DNA of 64,000 nucleotides from Stomorhina lunata (taxonomy: Eukaryota > Arthropoda > Insecta > Diptera > Rhiniidae). The stretch covers positions 113,328,671 to 113,392,670 of the forward strand of contig OW121744.1 of the NCBI GenBank assembly GCA_933228675.1, in the 5' to 3' direction. The translations under genes were made by a program, and so were the position numbers. Position 1 is the first letter of the stretch. Each line of letters starts with the position of its first letter. Shown here piece by piece: positions 1-12,590 of the stretch. The notes under the pieces are model-generated. The model was not told the origin of the DNA and searched no databases. It saw only the letters and a program-made list of their open reading frames with translations.

Positions 1-425
1 GTAAACAATTTATGAACTTTGTTTACACCCGATTAACAATTATAAAATATTGTTTACATCATTTTAACAATGATAACATATTGTTTACACCATGTAAACA
101 GTGTTAGAATATTGTTTACACCGTATAAAAAAGGTATACGTATTTTTACGCCATGTAAACAATCTATTAACATTTTTTGATGCATGTAAAGAATGGTGAG
201 ATATTCTTTACATTATGTAAATAATGTTGAAATGTTGTTTACACGATGTAAACAATATTTTTCAATTGATTACCTTCATTAAAGCATTGCAAAGATATTG
301 TTTACATCATGTAAAGAGTTTAAAAATATTGTTTACATCATGCAAATAACGTTTAAATATTGTACATCATGTAAACAACGTTGAAATATTGTTTACATCA
401 TGTAAACAATAGTAATAAAATCTTT
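1..425. repeat. 31-bp tandem array of inverted GTAAACA words
   Basis: Roughly 13 diverged tandem copies with a spacing of 30-31 bp (clear at 21, 51, 82, 113 and again at 300, 331, 391). The core of each unit is a near-palindrome, TTGTTTACATCATGTAAACA, followed by an A/T-rich spacer. The middle part (130-240) is more decayed. The array is open at position 1, so it continues to the left. GTAAACA is the classic forkhead-family core, so each unit presents two head-to-head sites; whether they are bound is inference. Confidence 0.85.
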
Positions 426-2704
426 TTGAAACAATGAAAAATTTTATTTGCTCTGCATAAACACTGGATAGTTATTGTTTACACTAAGAAAATAACCTTA
501 AAACATAAGGTAAACAATTGGAAAACTTTGTGAAAGGTGTATTGTTCTCATGTAATTAGAGTAAAAATTTTCTCGATTTTCTTAATCCTCAACACTTAAA
601 CCCTAAAAGTACTCCCTAATGCTATTTATTTAAAGCATTTTCTTAATTATATATATTTTTTACCTCCTCAAACGATATCAACATTAATGACTCTAACATT
701 CCCCCATTGACCTGCTCTAAGAAAATCAAAAAATTTCCTCGAAATAACACTAAATATTCATTATTTATTTATGTCAATACAAAACGCCCATAATTTAAGA
801 GCAATTCTTTTTGTAACTTAAATTATCACTCCCTAAGGTATGCTTTAATTTTATTTTTAAATCTTTAGTATCTCTTACTAAGACAAAGTTCTAGATTACA
901 AACAAAACAAGACGACGACAGTAACTTAAACAAAAGCAAAATTAAGTAAATAATGAGGAGGATAAGAGAAAGAATGAAAAAAAAGTGGCAGCAAAACAAA
1001 AAAATTGTTTAGAATCCTTGTCCGTCTGCCCAGCCACTTAACAACAACAATTACTGTTATTTACACTTAAAATGCTAGCAACAACAAAATACTTATGTAC
1101 GTAACAACAGCGAAACGCAGATAAAACAAAAGGCATAAAGCTTTTGAATAAAATGTCTAGTTAACTGTAGTATATGTTAGGGCGAAAACAATAAGGCCGT
1201 ACGGGGCAGTGGCAAGATCATTACAGACAATGTACAAATATGTACATAACAACCTCATTACAGTCAGCCTCAGCCTCATCATTATCTAGCAGCCAACGTC
1301 TTTGTTATACACTTCATAGTCCTGCTCCTCGTCGTCGTCATCATCATCATCATTTCAAAATAAACAATAATAAAAAGTATATCATAAAAACAAGAAAAGC
1401 AAAAAACTTTCTACAAATACTAACAAAACACCATCATCATAAACGCTAGTTATTCATTACACACGCACACTATTCTATTTATTTGCAACAAATGGCAAAT
1501 CCTGACCGCACACACACACACACACACTCTGCCACGCAGACAACAAATTGCAAAAGTATGAAAGGAACAACCAGGAAACTAAATAACTAAATCATTAACT
1601 AACACTGATTCATAATCATACAATAAAGACAGAAGGACATAGAGACAGTAAGAAATTCTGAAATTGAGGGACAAAGACGCCAGGGACTAAATCATAATTC
1701 CATTGTTGTCTTATCACTTTGATAGCCTGTCAATAATTTGCAGCAATTTAATATTTTACTTATTGTTGTTTAGTTGTGGTTGATGGTAGTAGTTATAAAC
1801 ATAGATATAGCCAGTCAAAGACTAAGGAAGAAGCCTTAGAAAAGGCCTTCTTTAAAAAAAATCCTTTTCGTCCTAAGTATATACAAGCTTTGATTTTCAT
1901 ATACATAAGGTCTTGCTTCTCAAAGCCTCCTATAATCCCCTTTTAAGACCTTTCAATCCCCCCTGTATGTGTTAGTGTCACATTGACAAAGTTGTCCATC
2001 TAAATGACAAACTAAATGATGAAGAGGAAGTTATATAAAACGTATTTGTAAATGTGTAAAAAAAATGATAGCCAGCAACGTAAAAACAATGTAAAAATAC
2101 TAAAAAAATAAACTTTTTATTTCAACAAATATTATGGCATATTTATAAGGTGATGATTTTTCTTTATTTTAATAGCATACTTTAGGGGGCACTTTTTTAT
2201 TACTTTAGTTTATTATCCTTGATGGTTTTCTTTTTTGCTTTAAATACTTTGCACCTTCAAGAGGGATTATTATATGAAGGCAATTGCCAAGGAGGCTATT
2301 CAGATTAAATGGTAGTCCAGTGGGTTTTAGGGGGGATTTTGGAATAAAAATAAAGGAAAATAAATAAAAATTAACTGATTATATGAAACATAAATTGTTT
2401 ACATATTCTTAACCTCAATTTTATCTTATAAAAATATTTCAAATTTTAATAAGAAGTTGTTGCCTATATTCAGGGGTTCTTATAGGGTTTAGATATCGAT
2501 TTAGATCGACAACTCAGACTTTTAAGCCAATATTGTGTAACATACTTCAGGGATTTTCAAAATAATTCATTTTGCAAAAAGTATAAAAAAACTTGATATT
2601 TAAACATATCCATTTGTTGGTCAAACCCAAACTTAGGGCAGCCCATACTACCAGAAGCCGGAAACTTTTTGTAATTTTCCTAAATATCACGATCATTAAT
2701 AAAA
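426..2704. other. Non-coding A/T-rich stretch
   Basis: No convincing exon on either strand apart from the weak terminal-exon candidate at 1286-1327 (see findings). The short open frame at 1240-1449 on the plus strand is a histidine/arginine-rich artefact of a CAT/GTC repeat. A word resembling CCCTAAGGTATGCTTTAA at 831-848 belongs to a motif that recurs through the window. Confidence 0.6.
1509..1527. repeat. (CA)n microsatellite
   Basis: Uninterrupted CA dinucleotide run of about nine to ten units. Confidence 0.9.
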
Positions 2705-5188
2705 TTATATAAACATTTTTGATCAAAAAAATTTTGTATTGAAAAATTTTTGATAAAAATTTTTTTTTTATAAATTTTTCATTGAAAATTTTTTTATTAA
2801 AAATTTTTGATAAAAAATTTTCCATAGAAATTTTTGATAAAAAAAATTTTCTATAAAAAAATTTTATACAGACAAATTTTTGATAAAAAATTTTAGGTAG
2901 AAAAAATTTTTATAAAAAATTTGCTGTACAAAAAAATTTTATAAAAAAAATCTCCATAGAAAAATTTTTGATAAAAAAATTTTCTATGGAAAATTTATCA
3001 TAAAAATCTAAAAAAATTTTCGATAGAAAATTTTTTGATAAAAAATTTTCGATAGAAAAATTTTTAATAAAAAAATTTTCGATAAAAAAAGTTTTAATAC
3101 AAAAAATTGAATATCGACAAATTTTTGATAATATACAAAAATTTTTTATACAAATAATGTCTTTAGTTATCTTTTAAATTCTTGATAAAAAAATTTTCTA
3201 TTGAAAAATTCTTGATAAAAAAATTTTTGATAATTTTCTATAGAAAATTTTTTATAATTTTCTATAGAAAATTTTTTAAAATTTTCTATAGAAAATTTTT
3301 TAAAATTTTCTATAGAGAAATTTTGATAGAATATTTTGGAAAATTTTTTATAGAAAAGCTTTCTATCGAAAAATTTAAAAATTTTCTATTGAAAAATTTT
3401 TAATGAAAAAATGTTTGATAAAGCAAAATTTCTATAAAATTGTTGATATTTTCTATGTAAAATTTTTGATGAAAAAAATTTGTATATAAAAATTATCAAA
3501 AACTCAAAAAAAAAATTCTATAGAAACATTTTTGATGAAAATTTTTTTTTTAGGAAAAGTTTTTGATAAAAAAATTTTCTATCGAAAAATTTTTGATAAA
3601 CAAATTTTATGTAGAAAAATTTTTGACAAAAAATTTTCTATAGAAAAATTTTTACAGAAAAATTTTCTGTAGAAAAATTTCTACAGAAAAGTTTTATATA
3701 AAAAATTTTCTACAGAAAAAATTTTGATTAAAAGATTTTATATAAAAAAATGTTAATAAAAAAAATTTTCTATCAAAAATTTTTGATACTTTCTATAAAA
3801 ATTTTTTGAAAATTTCTTAATTTTCTTAAATTCTTGATAAAACAATTTTCAATGGAAACATTTTTGACAAAGAAATGTTCTATAGAAAAATTTTCGATAA
3901 AAAAATTTTCTATAAAAAAATTTTTGATAAAAATATTGTATATGGAAACATTTTTGATAAAAAAGATTTATAGAAAACCTTTTTCATAAAAAATTTTTTA
4001 TCAAAAAATTGTTTATAAAGAAATTTTTGATAAAAGATTTTCTATAAAGAAATTTTTGATAAAATTTTTATAGAAAAATTTTTGATAAAAAAATTTTCTA
4101 TGTAAAATATTTTATCAAAAATTTTCAATAAAAATTAAAAAAAAAAAAAAATTATCAGTAGAAAATTTTTTAATAGAAAAATTTTTTATCAAAAATTTTT
4201 TATAGAAATATTTTTGTCTAAAATATTTCTATATATTTTAGACAAAAAATTTACTAGCGAAAATTTTTAACAATTTTCTGCACAAATTCTTTTTTAAAAA
4301 AATTAATTTTGATAAAAAAATTTTCTATAAAGAAATTTTTTAGATAAAAAAATTTTTAGATAAAAAAAATTTTTAGAAAAGAAATTTTCTATAGAAAAAT
4401 TTTTGATAAAAAAAATTTTCTATAGAAAAATTTTTGTTAAGAAAATTTTACATAGAAAAATTTTTATATAAAAATTTTCTATAGATATATTTTTGATAAA
4501 AAAATTTCTATAGAAAATTTTTGATAAAAAAATTTCTATAGAAAATTTTTGATAAAAAAATTTCTATAGAAAATTTTTGATAAAAAAATTTCTATAGAAA
4601 ATTTTTGATAAAAATATTTCTACAGAAAATTTTTGATAAAAAAATTTCTATAGAAAATTTCTAAAAAAAAAATTCTATAGAAAATTTTTGATACAAAAAA
4701 TTTCTATAGAAAATTTTTGATACAAAAAATTTCTATAAAAAATTTTGGATACAAAAAATTTCTATAAAAAATTTTTGATAAAAAAAATGTCTATAGAAAA
4801 TTTTTGATAAAAAAAAATTTCTATTGAAAACATTTTTGATAAAAAATTTTTTAAAAAGAAATTTTTGACAAAATTTTCTATAGAAAAATTTGTGATAAAA
4901 AAATTTTCTATAAAAAATTTTGAATAAAAAATTTTTGATAAAAAAATAAAAAATATTCTTTAGGAACTTGTTTTATATAATTTGATAAAAAATTTTTCTA
5001 TGTGAAATATTTTATAAAAAATTTTTTAGATAAAAAAAATTTTTATAGAAACATTTTTGAAAAAAAATTTTCTAAAGAAAAATTTTTGATAAAAAAGTTT
5101 TGTATAAAAAAATTTTTGGTAAAAAAAATTTCCAAAGAAATTTTTGATAAAAAATTGTTCGATGAAAATATTTTGACAAATAAATTTT
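2705..5188. repeat. A/T-rich array with about 30-31-bp period
   Basis: About 80 diverged copies of a unit made of TTTTTGATAAAAAAATTTTC followed by TATAGAAAA. G and C are almost absent. The cleanest part is around 4500-4640, where copies repeat nearly perfectly. The unit is close to self-complementary because of the TTTTCTATAGAAAA core, so the array can pair with itself in either orientation. Lysine/isoleucine/phenylalanine-rich open frames here are by-products of the repeat. Confidence 0.9.
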
Positions 5189-7854
5189 TGAAAGAAATTA
5201 ATTTTTAGTTGAACCATGAATTTATGTTAAGAGGTTGTGGGTTCGAATCCGGGCTCAGGTTCATATCATAAATTTTTTATTTTTTAATTTTAATAATTTT
5301 TATGATTTTTAAATTAGATTAATAATTTTTAAGAATACTGAAAAAACTATGTGACACTTAGCAGTGTGGAATGCTGCATTTTCTGTCCCGCTACGGACTT
5401 CATCAGCACACTGTGTCACCAACTGTTAGATGCCAGTAGTTAAGATCATCTATTTAACTGAATTCTTAAGCGAAATTGAAAACGAGAATTATTAACACTC
5501 ATTTCTATTTCACCTATGACCATATGATCGATTCAGTTAGACGAACTTATCCACCATAGTTTTTTCCTTTATGTTTTGTATTCCTATCCTTTATTAATCT
5601 ACATTTACTTTGTACTTTAACCAACTGTCAGCTGGTAATGAAGACAAAGATTTTTGTTTTGACAAGTTTCTGTTTATTCTTTTACGTTAATGCAAATTTG
5701 AATTTAGTATCAACTTGAAAGAGTTAGTGAAAACATGTAAATCGCGGTGCCCATGCAATTTAATTGAAAGAAATTAATTTTTAGTTGAACCATGAATTTA
5801 TGTTAAGAGGTTGTGGGTTCGAATCCGGGCTCAGGTTCATATCATAAATTTTTTATTTTTTAATTTTAATAATTTTTATGATTTTTAAATTAGATTAATA
5901 ATTTTTAAGAATACTGAAAAAAAACTATGTGACACTTAGCAGTGTGGAATGCTGCATTTTCTGTCCCGCTACGGACTTCATCAGCACACTGTGTCACCAA
6001 CTGTTAGATGCCAGTAGTTAAGATCATCTATTTAACTGAATTCTTAAGCGAAATTGAAAACGAGAATTATTAACACTCATTTCTATTTCACCTATGACCA
6101 TATGATCGATTCAGTTAGACGAACTTATCCACCATAGTTTTTTCCTTTATGTTTTGTATTCCTATCCTTTATTAATCTACATTTACTTTGTACTTTAACC
6201 AACTGTCAGCTGGTAATGAAGACAAAGATTTTTGTTTTGACAAGTTTCTGTTTATTCTTTTACGTTAATGCAAATTTGAATTTAGTATCAACTTGAAAGA
6301 GTTAGTGAAAACATGTAAATCGCGGTGCCCATGCAATTTAATTGAAAGAAATTAATTTTTAGTTGAACCATGAATTTATGTTAAGAGGTTGTGGGTTCGA
6401 ATCCGGGCTCAGGTTCATATCATAAATTTTTTATTTTTTAATTTTAATAATTTTTATGATTTTTAAATTAGATTAATAATTTTTAAGAATACTGAAAAAA
6501 CTATGTGACACTTAGCAGTGTGGAATGCTGCATTTTCTGTCCCGCTACGGACTTCATCAGCACACTGTGTCACCAACTGTTAGATGCCAGTAGTTAAGAT
6601 CATCTATTTAACTGAATTCTTAAGCGAAATTGAAAACGAGAATTATTAACACTCATTTCTATTTCACCTATGACCATATGATCGATTCAGTTAGACGAAC
6701 TTATCCACCATAGTTTTTTCCTTTATGTTTTGTATTCCTATCCTTTATTAATCTACATTTACTTTGTACTTTAACCAACTGTCAGCTGGTAATGAAGACA
6801 AAGATTTTTGTTTTGACAAGTTTCTGTTTATTCTTTTACGTTAATGCAAATTTGAATTTAGTATCAACTTGAAAGAGTTAGTGAAAACATGTAAATCGCG
6901 GTGCCCATGCAATTTAATTGAAAGAAATTAATTTTTAGTTGAACCATGAATTTATGTTAAGAGGTTGTGGGTTCGAATCCGGGCTCAGGTTCATATCATA
7001 AATTTTTTATTTTTTAATTTTAATAATTTTTATGATTTTTAAATTAGATTAATAATTTTTAAGAATACTGAAAAAACTATGTGACACTTAGCAGTGTGGA
7101 ATGCTGCATTTTCTGTCCCGCTACGGACTTCATCAGCACACTGTGTCACCAACTGTTAGATGCCAGTAGTTAAGATCATCTATTTAACTGAATTCTTAAG
7201 CGAAATTGAAAACGAGAATTATTAACACTCATTTCTATTTCACCTATGACCATATGATCGATTCAGTTAGACGAACTTATCCACCATAGTTTTTTCCTTT
7301 ATGTTTTGTATTCCTATCCTTTATTAATCTACATTTACTTTGTACTTTAACCAACTGTCAGCTGGTAATGAAGACAAAGATTTTTGTTTTGACAAGTTTC
7401 TGTTTATTCTTTTACGTTAATGCAAATTTGAATTTAGTATCAACTTGAAAGAGTTAGTGAAAACATGTAAATCGCGGTGCCCATGCAATTTAATTGAAAG
7501 AAATTAATTTTTAGTTGAACCATGAATTTATGTTAAGAGGTTGTGGGTTCGAATCCGGGCTCAGGTTCATATCATAAATTTTTTATTTTTTAATTTTAAT
7601 AATTTTTATGATTTTTAAATTAGATTAATAATTTTTAAGAATACTGAAAAAACTATGTGACACTTAGCAGTGTGGAATGCTGCATTTTCTGTCCCGCTAC
7701 GGACTTCATCAGCACACTGTGTCACCAACTGTTAGATGCCAGTAGTTAAGATCATCTATTTAACTGAATTCTTAAGCGAAATTGAAAACGAGAATTATTA
7801 ACACTCATTTCTATTTCACCTATGACCATATGATCGATTCAGTTAGACGAACTT
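5189..7854. repeat. 576-bp satellite, 4.6 near-identical copies
   Basis: Using the anchor GAACCATGAATTTATG, copies begin at 5211, 5787, 6365, 6941 and 7517, so spacings are 576, 578, 576 and 576 bp. The only difference I see between copies is a 2-bp length change in an A run of the second copy. The fifth copy stops at about 7854 and the surrounding A/T-rich 31-bp array resumes at once. Each unit holds a tRNA B-box-like word (GTGGGTTCGAATCCGGGCTC) and a GTGACAC...CAGTGTG / CACACTG-TGTCAC inverted repeat about 60 bp long. No open frame of note. Near-identity points to recent amplification or homogenisation. Confidence 0.95.
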
Positions 7855-7930
7855 AAAAAAATTTTCTACAGAAAATTTTTGATAAAAAAATTTTCTATAG
7901 AAACATTTTTGGTAAAAAAAAACTTTTTAT
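7855..7930. repeat. Resumed A/T-rich 31-bp array
   Basis: Two to three further copies of the TTTTTGATAAAAAAATTTTC unit directly after the 576-bp satellite. They show that the satellite sits inside the earlier array. Confidence 0.75.
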
Positions 7931-8039
7931 GAAATATTGTCTACTTTATGGCAGAATCAAGTAATGTTTTCACTAGATCAAACATTTTTATATTATATAT
8001 ATAATAACAAATTTTTTGCAAAATATAAGTCAAGTTGCT

Positions 8040-11000
8040 GACTTTAATAAAACTTCAAATAAAACCTTCTGTGAATGAGTCTCTGAAGACTTCTTCAAAC
8101 AAATATAAAAAAAAACTAAACAAAGTAGCATTCAAACAAAAACAGTGCCTATGTCTAGGTGTTTAATATAATTCTCAACTATTGAAAAGTATATCAACTT
8201 GAAAAAACCAATGAAAGTTCATACATCTGTATCCTATATTTAGTCTACTAACAAACCCTTCTTATTAAACTAAGTTTTATTAACCAAATATTTTTAACCC
8301 TTAATGGCCAGCCTTTGAAAATAACAACTGAATTAAAACCTATTTTAAGGAGCCTATTAAAGCACATTTTGCTTGGCCCTTATTTACTTACTTGATTATA
8401 AATAGCTTTTTAGAGTTTGCATAAACTTTACGAACAAGTTTGGGGGAGTTTCAAAAAAGAAAACATTTAATATGTGCAAAAAAAAACATTACCTACTTCT
8501 AGAAATTGGCAGGATTTTCTAAAATTTAAAAATCTTACCATGATATTGCCTGAAAAGGCTTGCAAACACCTTAAACTATCGTAATAAAAAGAAATTTTAT
8601 TACCAAAAAATATTTACTGCCTACTTTGGCCAGCCTTGGAAAACAGTAAATAAATTAAGGCATACTTTTGGGCTTAGGTAAATAACTCTTACACAAAGTC
8701 AATAGTTACTTTTTTGATTAAAAATAGTTTCCAGGAATTTTTAATAAGGCTTTTTAAATAGCAAAAGTAAGATTTTGGAAATTGGTAATATGCACTTAAA
8801 AAAAAATATTGCCTATCACTGGGCGTTTGTACTAATTTCAAAAATTTTTAATATATTTTCTAAATCCTATTGCCTTGGGTAGTTCATACACTCATGTCTT
8901 TTTAGGTTTATACCAACAAGAAGTATTTTAATGAAAGTGTATTTCATTAGTCAAATATTTGTTGCCTACTTAGAAGGCAACAACAAAATGAAGGCCTATA
9001 TTTGGATGGAGAAGAGCATTTTATATTAATGCAAAGTAGACATTTGTAAATTTCTCTGTTGCCAATATGATTTGCTTTTTCGATTTATCATAGAATTTTT
9101 AATAAATATAGAAGATTTGTGAAAATCAAAAAATGTTGCCTACCTCAAGGCTTGAGTAGAAATTTACAAATTTATATTGTAACAGCTCAATTTCAGTTTC
9201 ATTTCAATGTTGTTTGCTTATGACTATATTCGTTTCTGTGTGAACACACCTAATGTATTAGTATTTCATTAAGCAAATATTTGTTGCCTACTTTTGGCCA
9301 GCTTTTGAAAGTAATAACAAAATTAAAGCAGACTTTGGGTGAAGTGAAGGCAATTTGATTACGAAGTAAATAGTTGCCTACTATAATTGAATTTTTAAAC
9401 ACTTTTTCAACTAAATTTGGGAGATTTAAAATATTAGACGAAAATATAGCCTATATCTGGGCTAAAGTGAAATTTTCATAACAAACTCTATAGCTTAAGA
9501 AATAACATATAAAACCATGTAATTTTAGAATTTTTTATCTTAATTCTTTAAGTAAAATTTCATTACACACATTTTTTATAGCCTATTTGTAGGGCTTGGG
9601 CTTTCAGTTTGACTAGTAAAGCATACTTTTAGGAAACTAAAAGTCTTTTTTAAGGAGCTCATTTTTTAAATAGTTGATCTCTTAAAATTTAATTTTTAAA
9701 TATTTTAACAAATAAATCTTTGAGACTCAAAAAACTAAAAACATAGCCTACCTTTAGGCTTAAGCGAAATTTTTAAAAATTGAGTCTATAGCTCAAAAAT
9801 AACATTTGAAACGTATTAGTTTTAGATTTTAGATCGGAACTCTTCTAGTGAAGAAGTAAAATTTCATTACACATTTATTTTATTGCCTATTTGTAAGTTA
9901 GGCTTTCAAATTCTCTTAAATATATAATTTAAAGCATACTATTAGGAAACTGAAAGTAGTTTCTTTTATAAGGAGCTGTTTTTTAAATAGTTGATCCCTT
10001 ATAATTGAATTTTCAAACATTTTTTTGATAAATCTTAAATACTCAAAAAACTAAAACTATAGCCTACCTTTAGGCTTAAGAACAGTTTAGAAAAATTGAG
10101 TTTATAGCTTAGAAAAATAACATTTATAAACATATTACTTTGAGCTTTTACATCTGAACTCTTCTATGAAGGGGTAGAAATTCATTACACACTTATTATA
10201 TTGCCTATTTTTAGGTGAGGCTTTACCTGAAATATGTAATGTAAAGCATACTTTTAGGAAATTTATAGTATTTTCATTTCTTATTAACTAATATTTTGAT
10301 ATTTATTTAAAAAGTTGCATTCTTATAATTTAATGTTTACAGATTTTTACAAATAAATCTTTGGAGACCTAAGAAACTGAAAAAATTTTGCCTATCTTTA
10401 GGCACATTTTTTCAAATTGATTTTACAGCTTAAAAAATTAAATTTTAAATCATATTATTTTGAGCTTTTACATCTCAACCCTCCTAATGTAGGATTCAAA
10501 TTTCATTGTACACTTATTTTATTGCCTTTTCATAGGTTTAGGCTTTCACTGAAATATATAATGTAAAGCATACTTTTAGGAAAATGTAGGTAATTTCTAT
10601 TTTTAAAAAGCTATTTTTAGACCTCAATATTTCTTGTAACTATTTAATTATTTTTTTATTATTCTTTGAGATTTACAGAAATTAAAAAAAATATTGCCTA
10701 CCTTAAGGCTTGTTAAAAGATTTTCAAAATTGTATTTTATTTTTTGTTTTGTTGTTGTTAAACAAATATTTTATATTTAATTGAAGTGAACTCTCCTAAT
10801 GTAAGAGTAGTATTTCATTAAACAAATATTTCATTGCCTACTTTTAGGCCAGCCTTTGACTAGAATAACTAAATTAAAGCAAACTTTTGGGTAAAATAAT
10901 ACTTTTCTAAAACATTTACACAACTTAATTAAAAATATCTTGTCGCTTTGTTTTAAAGGTTTAGTAAACAATATAGTAGAAGTCCTTTGTATGGTAGTAA

Positions 11001-11045
11001 AAGCAATATAAAAATAAAATTTTTTAAAGTGGTCCAGAATCCCCA
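8040..11045. repeat. Diverged long-period tandem repeat, about 320 bp
   Basis: About nine old copies share the layout: TTTCATTA + ACAAATATTT or ACACTTATTT, then TTGCCTACTTTTGGCCAGC-like, then AAAGCATACTTTTAGG, and later ATTGCCTACCTTAAGGCTT. Anchors lie near 8285, 8605, 8945, 9275, 9555, 9868, 10185, 10505 and 10815, which gives spacings of about 280-340 bp. The copies are strongly diverged, so exact borders are uncertain. Nothing protein-coding is visible. Confidence 0.75.
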
Positions 11046-11635
11046 TTAAAATACTACTACAAATTAAATCAATGCAGTTCCTTTCATTTATTAAATCTCA
11101 GTTTGAGCTGACCAAACATTTGTTCAGGCATTTGTTGGGGGGCTGATCCTGGTGACAGGCCAGACTGTAGGCAAATATACAGCCGCTAATAGAAACTTTT
11201 TTTTTGTGGTCCAGAAAGCCTCAAAATTCTCCTAGTTTCCTACAAGGCAAGTAAATGCAGGAATAGTTAGGAAATAAAGCAAATCTTATACCTTGCTTTT
11301 ATTAATTCTTTTTTAAAAGGCATAACATGTGCTCTTGCATTTGCTGGGGCAAATGCTTTGGACAGGCTAGACTGATAGTAAACACATATAGATGTATGTT
11401 TAGTTAACAATATAGGGCTTTTTGGTGGAGAACAACAGATTCTATTAGCATTTGGCTGCTTTGAAAATCTACAATTTCGTTCTAAAGTAATTTTTTTTTG
11501 TGCAGCAACACCCAATTTTACGCCTTTTCCTGTGGGTCATACAAAGTAATTTTTAAACTAAGTTACCTTTGGCAGACTCATGCAACCGTTACCAACAAAA
11601 TTCTAATAAATACAAACATAGACAAATATTCTTAC
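11046..11635. other. Intron downstream of the transmembrane exon
   Basis: Directly 3' (in gene sense) of the tail exon. The donor at 11634-11635 is followed by an in-frame stop at about 11603 if splicing fails. No good downstream exon was found here; a 9-bp reading GAA-AAG-GCG-TAA after a CACAG at about 11540 is too short to support. Confidence 0.5.
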
Positions 11636-12033
11636 CTGTTTGCCAAACGTTGGCGATAGTGAAGGCGGCGGTGGTGACTGTGTATTTATCCTGGCCGTGG
11701 GTGTATACAGTATACGCTGTGATTCCATATTCAAACGATCGAATGCCTTCTCCTCCAAATGAAACTCATCTTCACTGTTCGTTTCCTGCGGTATGACATC
11801 GGGATTTTTATCCTCTAAACTTGAATGACTGCCCATGTTGCGTGAGAGTGGCTCAGCACTACCTTTGTCGGCTTCAGTTGTGGTCGTATCACCGTTTGGG
11901 CCACGTCTCGTGTGTTTTGTACGAAATTTCATAAAAATCACTATACAAATGGCCACCAGTACAAGTGTTGCTATGACACCCACCAATGCTCCCAGCAATG
12001 GTGTTAGTTGAACCAAAACCGCCGTAGAGGATG
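11636..12033 (-). CDS. Sidestep-family exon: transmembrane helix and cytoplasmic tail
   Basis: Seventh visible exon (398 nt; fragment residues about 672-804). The acceptor reads TCTTCTCACAG, the donor CAG/GTAAGAATA. It enters with 2 nt completing a split Ala codon and leaves in phase 0. It encodes a short juxtamembrane stretch, then a hydrophobic helix (LLGALVGVIATLVLVAICIV) stopped by the basic KFRTKHTRR, which fits a type I membrane protein with its tail in the cytosol. The tail has an acidic, serine-rich part with SLEDKNPDVIPQ and EDEFHLEEKAFDRL, then a PPPP run. Such tails occur in Side-family proteins. The family presents ligands to Beaten-path receptors in axon guidance. The protein is not complete here: either a further exon follows, or reading through the donor adds about ten residues before a stop. 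Confidence 0.88.
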
Positions 12034-12590
12034 CTGTGAGAAGATATTTATGTGTGAGTATGTGTGTGTGTAAATATATTCGTATTTCATTGAAGTTCAA
12101 TTGTTTTACGGTTGTACGGAGATACAATTTTTATTCATGTTGTTCAATACAATTTTTCACAGGTTATTTTTTTTTTTTTGATTTTCGTAATTTAGTAAAA
12201 TGATGAGAGTTTGTGGGTTTTCCGAAAAAAAAGGTAGAAAAAAATTCGAAGCATAGTTCCAACAGTACATGAAAAGGGAAAGAGTGTAAAAAAATAGAAA
12301 CGTTAGTTAAAAGGCAAAAATTAATTAAGCTTGTGTATAAAAATCATTGACATTAATAGTGGCTTAACTCAGAATACTAAATTATGGAACCTAGAACTAT
12401 TTATAAAACAGTTTTTTATATCTTATATTTAACGAAATTTTGATCATAATAAGAAATCCAATTATTATTGAAACAAATTTTGAATCTGAAACTATAAAGT
12501 AACTGACAAAGTCAAATAGTTAACCAAATTTCGATTATTAAAAAAAAAACTTATTATATACCATAAAATTTATGATAATTTGGTAATGAT
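12034..12590. other. Intron sequence without recognisable content
   Basis: A/T-rich intron between the FNIII and transmembrane exons (the whole intron is 12034-17014). It starts with the polypyrimidine tract of the tail exon's acceptor and a GT-rich run. I see no gene. Confidence 0.6.

Noticed and set aside
3182..3403. Open frame rich in Phe, Ile and Lys
   Set aside because: It is a translation of the A/T-rich 31-bp array; its periodic FYRKFF pattern follows the repeat. The same applies to frames at 5002-5217, 18267 and 20986.
5231..5260. tRNA gene in the 576-bp satellite
   Set aside because: Only a B-box-like GGTTCGAATCC is present; no A box at the right distance and no cloverleaf could be drawn.
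11267..11515. Minus-strand frame downstream of the tail exon
   Set aside because: Composition is not protein-like, there is no acceptor in a fitting phase, and it lies beside decayed repeats.
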